This document shows, one piece after another, positions 62,432 through 64,000 of a stretch of 64,000 nt of DNA (position 1 is the stretch's first letter; every line of letters begins with the position of its first letter). The notes below the pieces were generated by a model. That model was given only the letters and a program-made list of their open reading frames with translations, made no database searches and was not told the DNA's origin. The stretch spans positions 1,206,001-1,270,000 of the forward strand of contig NZ_CP059066.1 of assembly GCF_017301615.1 (NCBI RefSeq), in the 5' to 3' direction. The translations under genes were made by a program, and so were the position numbers. This stretch comes from Koleobacter methoxysyntrophicus. Its GTDB lineage: Bacteria; Bacillota; Thermosediminibacteria; Koleobacterales; Koleobacteraceae.

Positions 62432-63514
62432 TTGGATACCTTTGCGTTTATAATTCATCCCCTTGATATTGCTGATGTATACAGAAAGTTCCCCCTTTTG
62501 GAACGGTTCCCCAGGAAGATTACAGAAGGCATTTTGAATATCCTTCCACCCCTAAAGGTTTCCCATATAACGGGGGTTAAAAGCCCTTATAATGAAATAG
62601 AAGGCTGGTTTGTGGGGTGCCCTTTAACCAGCGAGCAGATGATTAAGCTCCCGGCCGATTACGCAGTAAGGAAGATAATAAAAACGGGGAAACTGGCGGA
62701 AAGGCTTGGGGCAAAGATTTTAGGTTTGGGGGCTTTTACTTCAGTAGTGGGAGATGCAGGAATTACCGTTGCGAAAAACCTGAATATTCCCGTTACCACC
62801 GGCAACAGTTATACCGTTGCAACTGCTATCGAGGGAACAAAAAAGGCGGCAGCCATTATGGGCATTGATTACAGAAATGCCGAAGTCCTCATAATCGGTG
62901 CGACGGGTTCCATCGGGAGGGTATGTGCCCAATCCCTGGCACGGGAGGCAAAATTCCTTACCCTGGCAGGCAGAGACGAAGGAAAACTGGAAGGTCTTGC
63001 AGAGAGAATATTAAAGGAAACGGGCCTTGCCGTAAGGTTAACTAAAAACGTGAAGCAGGCTGTTAGAAAGGCTGACATAATCATCACCGTTACCAGTTCG
63101 GTAGATAGCGTTATAGAGAGCGGAGACCTAAAACCTGGCTGTGTTGTATGTGATGTGGCAAGACCGCGGGATGTTTCGAAAAAGGTGGCAGAAGAGAGGA
63201 AAGACGTCTTGGTTATCGAGGGAGGGGTGGTGGATGTTCCAGGGGATGTGGAGTTTAACTTCAATTTCGGGTTCCCGCCTAAAAAATCCTATGCATGTAT
63301 GGCAGAAACTATGATCCTGGCCCTGGAGAAGCGGTATGAATCCTTTACCCTGGGCAGGGAACTAACATTAGAACAAGTTGATGAGATATCTCAGCTTGCC
63401 AAGAAGCACGGTTTTAAACTCTCAGGTTTCAGGAGTTTTGAGAGGGAGGTTACACCCGAACATATAATGGCAATAAAGGAAAATGCCAGAAGGGCCAGGG
63501 TAAGCGGATTGTGA
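62432..63514 (+). CDS. COG5322-type dehydrogenase (acyl-ACP reductase-like)
   Basis: 360 aa from TTG 62432, GGGAGG upstream. FIIHPLDIADVYRKFPLLERFP starts the protein. TTGNSYTVATAIEGTKKAA is followed by a Rossmann nucleotide site, VLIIGATGSIGRVCAQSLARE. This arrangement matches COG5322 and resembles cyanobacterial acyl-ACP reductase, which reduces fatty acyl thioesters to aldehydes; I see no clear conserved cysteine to prove that chemistry. Often annotated shikimate dehydrogenase or amino acid dehydrogenase. Confidence 0.7.
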   Translation: MDTFAFIIHPLDIADVYRKFPLLERFPRKITEGILNILPPLKVSHITGVKSPYNEIEGWFVGCPLTSEQMIKLPADYAVRKIIKTGKLAERLGAKILGLGAFTSVVGDAGITVAKNLNIPVTTGNSYTVATAIEGTKKAAAIMGIDYRNAEVLIIGATGSIGRVCAQSLAREAKFLTLAGRDEGKLEGLAERILKETGLAVRLTKNVKQAVRKADIIITVTSSVDSVIESGDLKPGCVVCDVARPRDVSKKVAEERKDVLVIEGGVVDVPGDVEFNFNFGFPPKKSYACMAETMILALEKRYESFTLGRELTLEQVDEISQLAKKHGFKLSGFRSFEREVTPEHIMAIKENARRARVSGL

Positions 63515-63526
63515 TAAAGTTAATTT

Positions 63527-63555
63527 TTGACTATATAGAAGGAATAAAGTAGAAT
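63527..63555 (+). promoter_or_regulatory. Promoter of the RpiR-type regulator
   Basis: TTGACT, 17-bp spacer, TAGAAT. Confidence 0.45.
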
Positions 63556-63606
63556 TATAATAAGAGATTATATATGTTGAAATATTTAAAAAGATGAGGG
63601 GTAATA

Positions 63607-64000
63607 ATGAGCAAAAACGATGTGCTTGAATACCTGAAGAAGAATTATGACAAGTTAACGGACAACCAAAAAATAATAGGGAAATATGTGATAGACAATT
63701 ACAGAGAAGTTGCATTTTTGTCTGCAGCAGAATTGGGAGAAAGGGTTGGGGTGAGCGATGCAACAGTAATAAGATTTGCGCGTTCAATTGGGTTTAGCGG
63801 TTTTACGGAGTTTAAAGATTCAATCAGGGAGAGCATAAAGAATGTGGATTCTCCCGATGTGAGGCTTTTAAAAAGCTGGGACAGTATCAAGAATAAAGAT
63901 GATTTAATCCTGAAAATAGGCAAAGCCGATTTAAGAAACCTTGAAGGTTTTTTATTAAATATTGAAGTCGATAAAATAAATCAATCTGTTGAGGAGATAT
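63607..64000 (+). CDS. MurR/RpiR-family transcriptional regulator, 5' part
   Basis: 131 codons from ATG 63607, running out of the window. The N-terminal RpiR helix-turn-helix is clear: YDKLTDNQKIIGKYVIDNYREVAFLSAAELGERVGVSDATVIRFARSIGFSGFTEFK. The C-terminal SIS sugar-phosphate domain would lie beyond base 64000. Such proteins control sugar or amino-sugar genes, expected downstream. Confidence 0.9.
   Translation, partial: MSKNDVLEYLKKNYDKLTDNQKIIGKYVIDNYREVAFLSAAELGERVGVSDATVIRFARSIGFSGFTEFKDSIRESIKNVDSPDVRLLKSWDSIKNKDDLILKIGKADLRNLEGFLLNIEVDKINQSVEEI

Noticed and set aside
1-64000. tRNA or rRNA genes
   Set aside because: No cloverleaf with a T-loop GGTTCRA-type core or rRNA-like conserved block was noticed by eye; a tRNA scan would be decisive.

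Overview
The window looks like a piece of chromosome from a low-to-mid GC anaerobic, probably thermophilic Clostridia-type Firmicute. The clues are strong GGAGG ribosome binding sites, many GTG/TTG starts, two SLH-domain surface proteins, a GlnR-type MerR regulator beside glutamine synthetase, a PucR-controlled peptide/amidohydrolase cluster and the Lon-type AAA_32 protease family. A finer assignment (something near Thermosediminibacterales/Thermoanaerobacterales) is only an impression.

Layout. 1-7155: the C-terminal part of a Lon-like protease, an SLH protein on the minus strand, a PhzF-family protein, a 35-codon ORF whose ribosome binding site lies in a hairpin, and a long-leader S-layer gene. 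7160-8040: a REP-associated (RAYT) transposase flanked by two similar palindromes. 8807-14118: an accessory island of toxin-antitoxin type genes: a coiled-coil repeat protein, HEPN/MNT, AbiEi/AbiEii, a sirtuin, an antitoxin with a truncated PIN toxin, and a second, rearranged antitoxin copy fused to the sirtuin tail. 14280-15398: a double P-loop ATPase. 15541-19360: an IS200/IS605 element (TnpA/TnpB) followed at once by a complete IS1634-type element with inverted repeats and a 6-bp target duplication. 19441-31211: an MFS transporter, then a peptide-use cluster: a peptidase stub fused to a 5'-truncated YfcC carrier, an M20 amidohydrolase, a PucR regulator and an OppABCDF-like ABC importer whose two ATPases are asymmetric. 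31257-34204: an orphan PEP/pyruvate-binding protein, a decayed HEPN/MNT pair and an internally deleted IS200/IS605 relic that keeps the right-end palindrome.

34310-41475: deoC, then a four-gene efflux operon (lipoprotein adaptor, RND pump, TolC-like protein, TetR) with a clear promoter and operator-like palindrome. 41567-46931: a degenerate CE4 deacetylase, an Nfu-type Fe-S protein, a Usp protein, a CofE-like ligase, a YczE-like membrane protein and a degenerate CPBP protein. 47231-51707: folate genes folE-folP-folK (no folB between them), glnR and glnA. 51734-60727: a MocR regulator diverging from a D-aminoacylase-like amidohydrolase, coaX, an NhaC antiporter, an FMN alpha-hydroxy-acid oxidase family protein, a dus gene and an unrecognised partner. 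60854-63514: a regulator, a quinate-dehydrogenase-like protein and a COG5322/acyl-ACP-reductase-like dehydrogenase. The window ends inside an RpiR-type regulator.

No tRNA, rRNA or CRISPR array was recognised. The most unusual things are the RBS-sequestering hairpin at 3964-4020, the TA/sirtuin island with its recent segmental rearrangement, the IS605 relic that could act as a TnpB guide-RNA scaffold, the asymmetric OppD/OppF pair, and the poorly characterised 60.8-63.5 kb trio.
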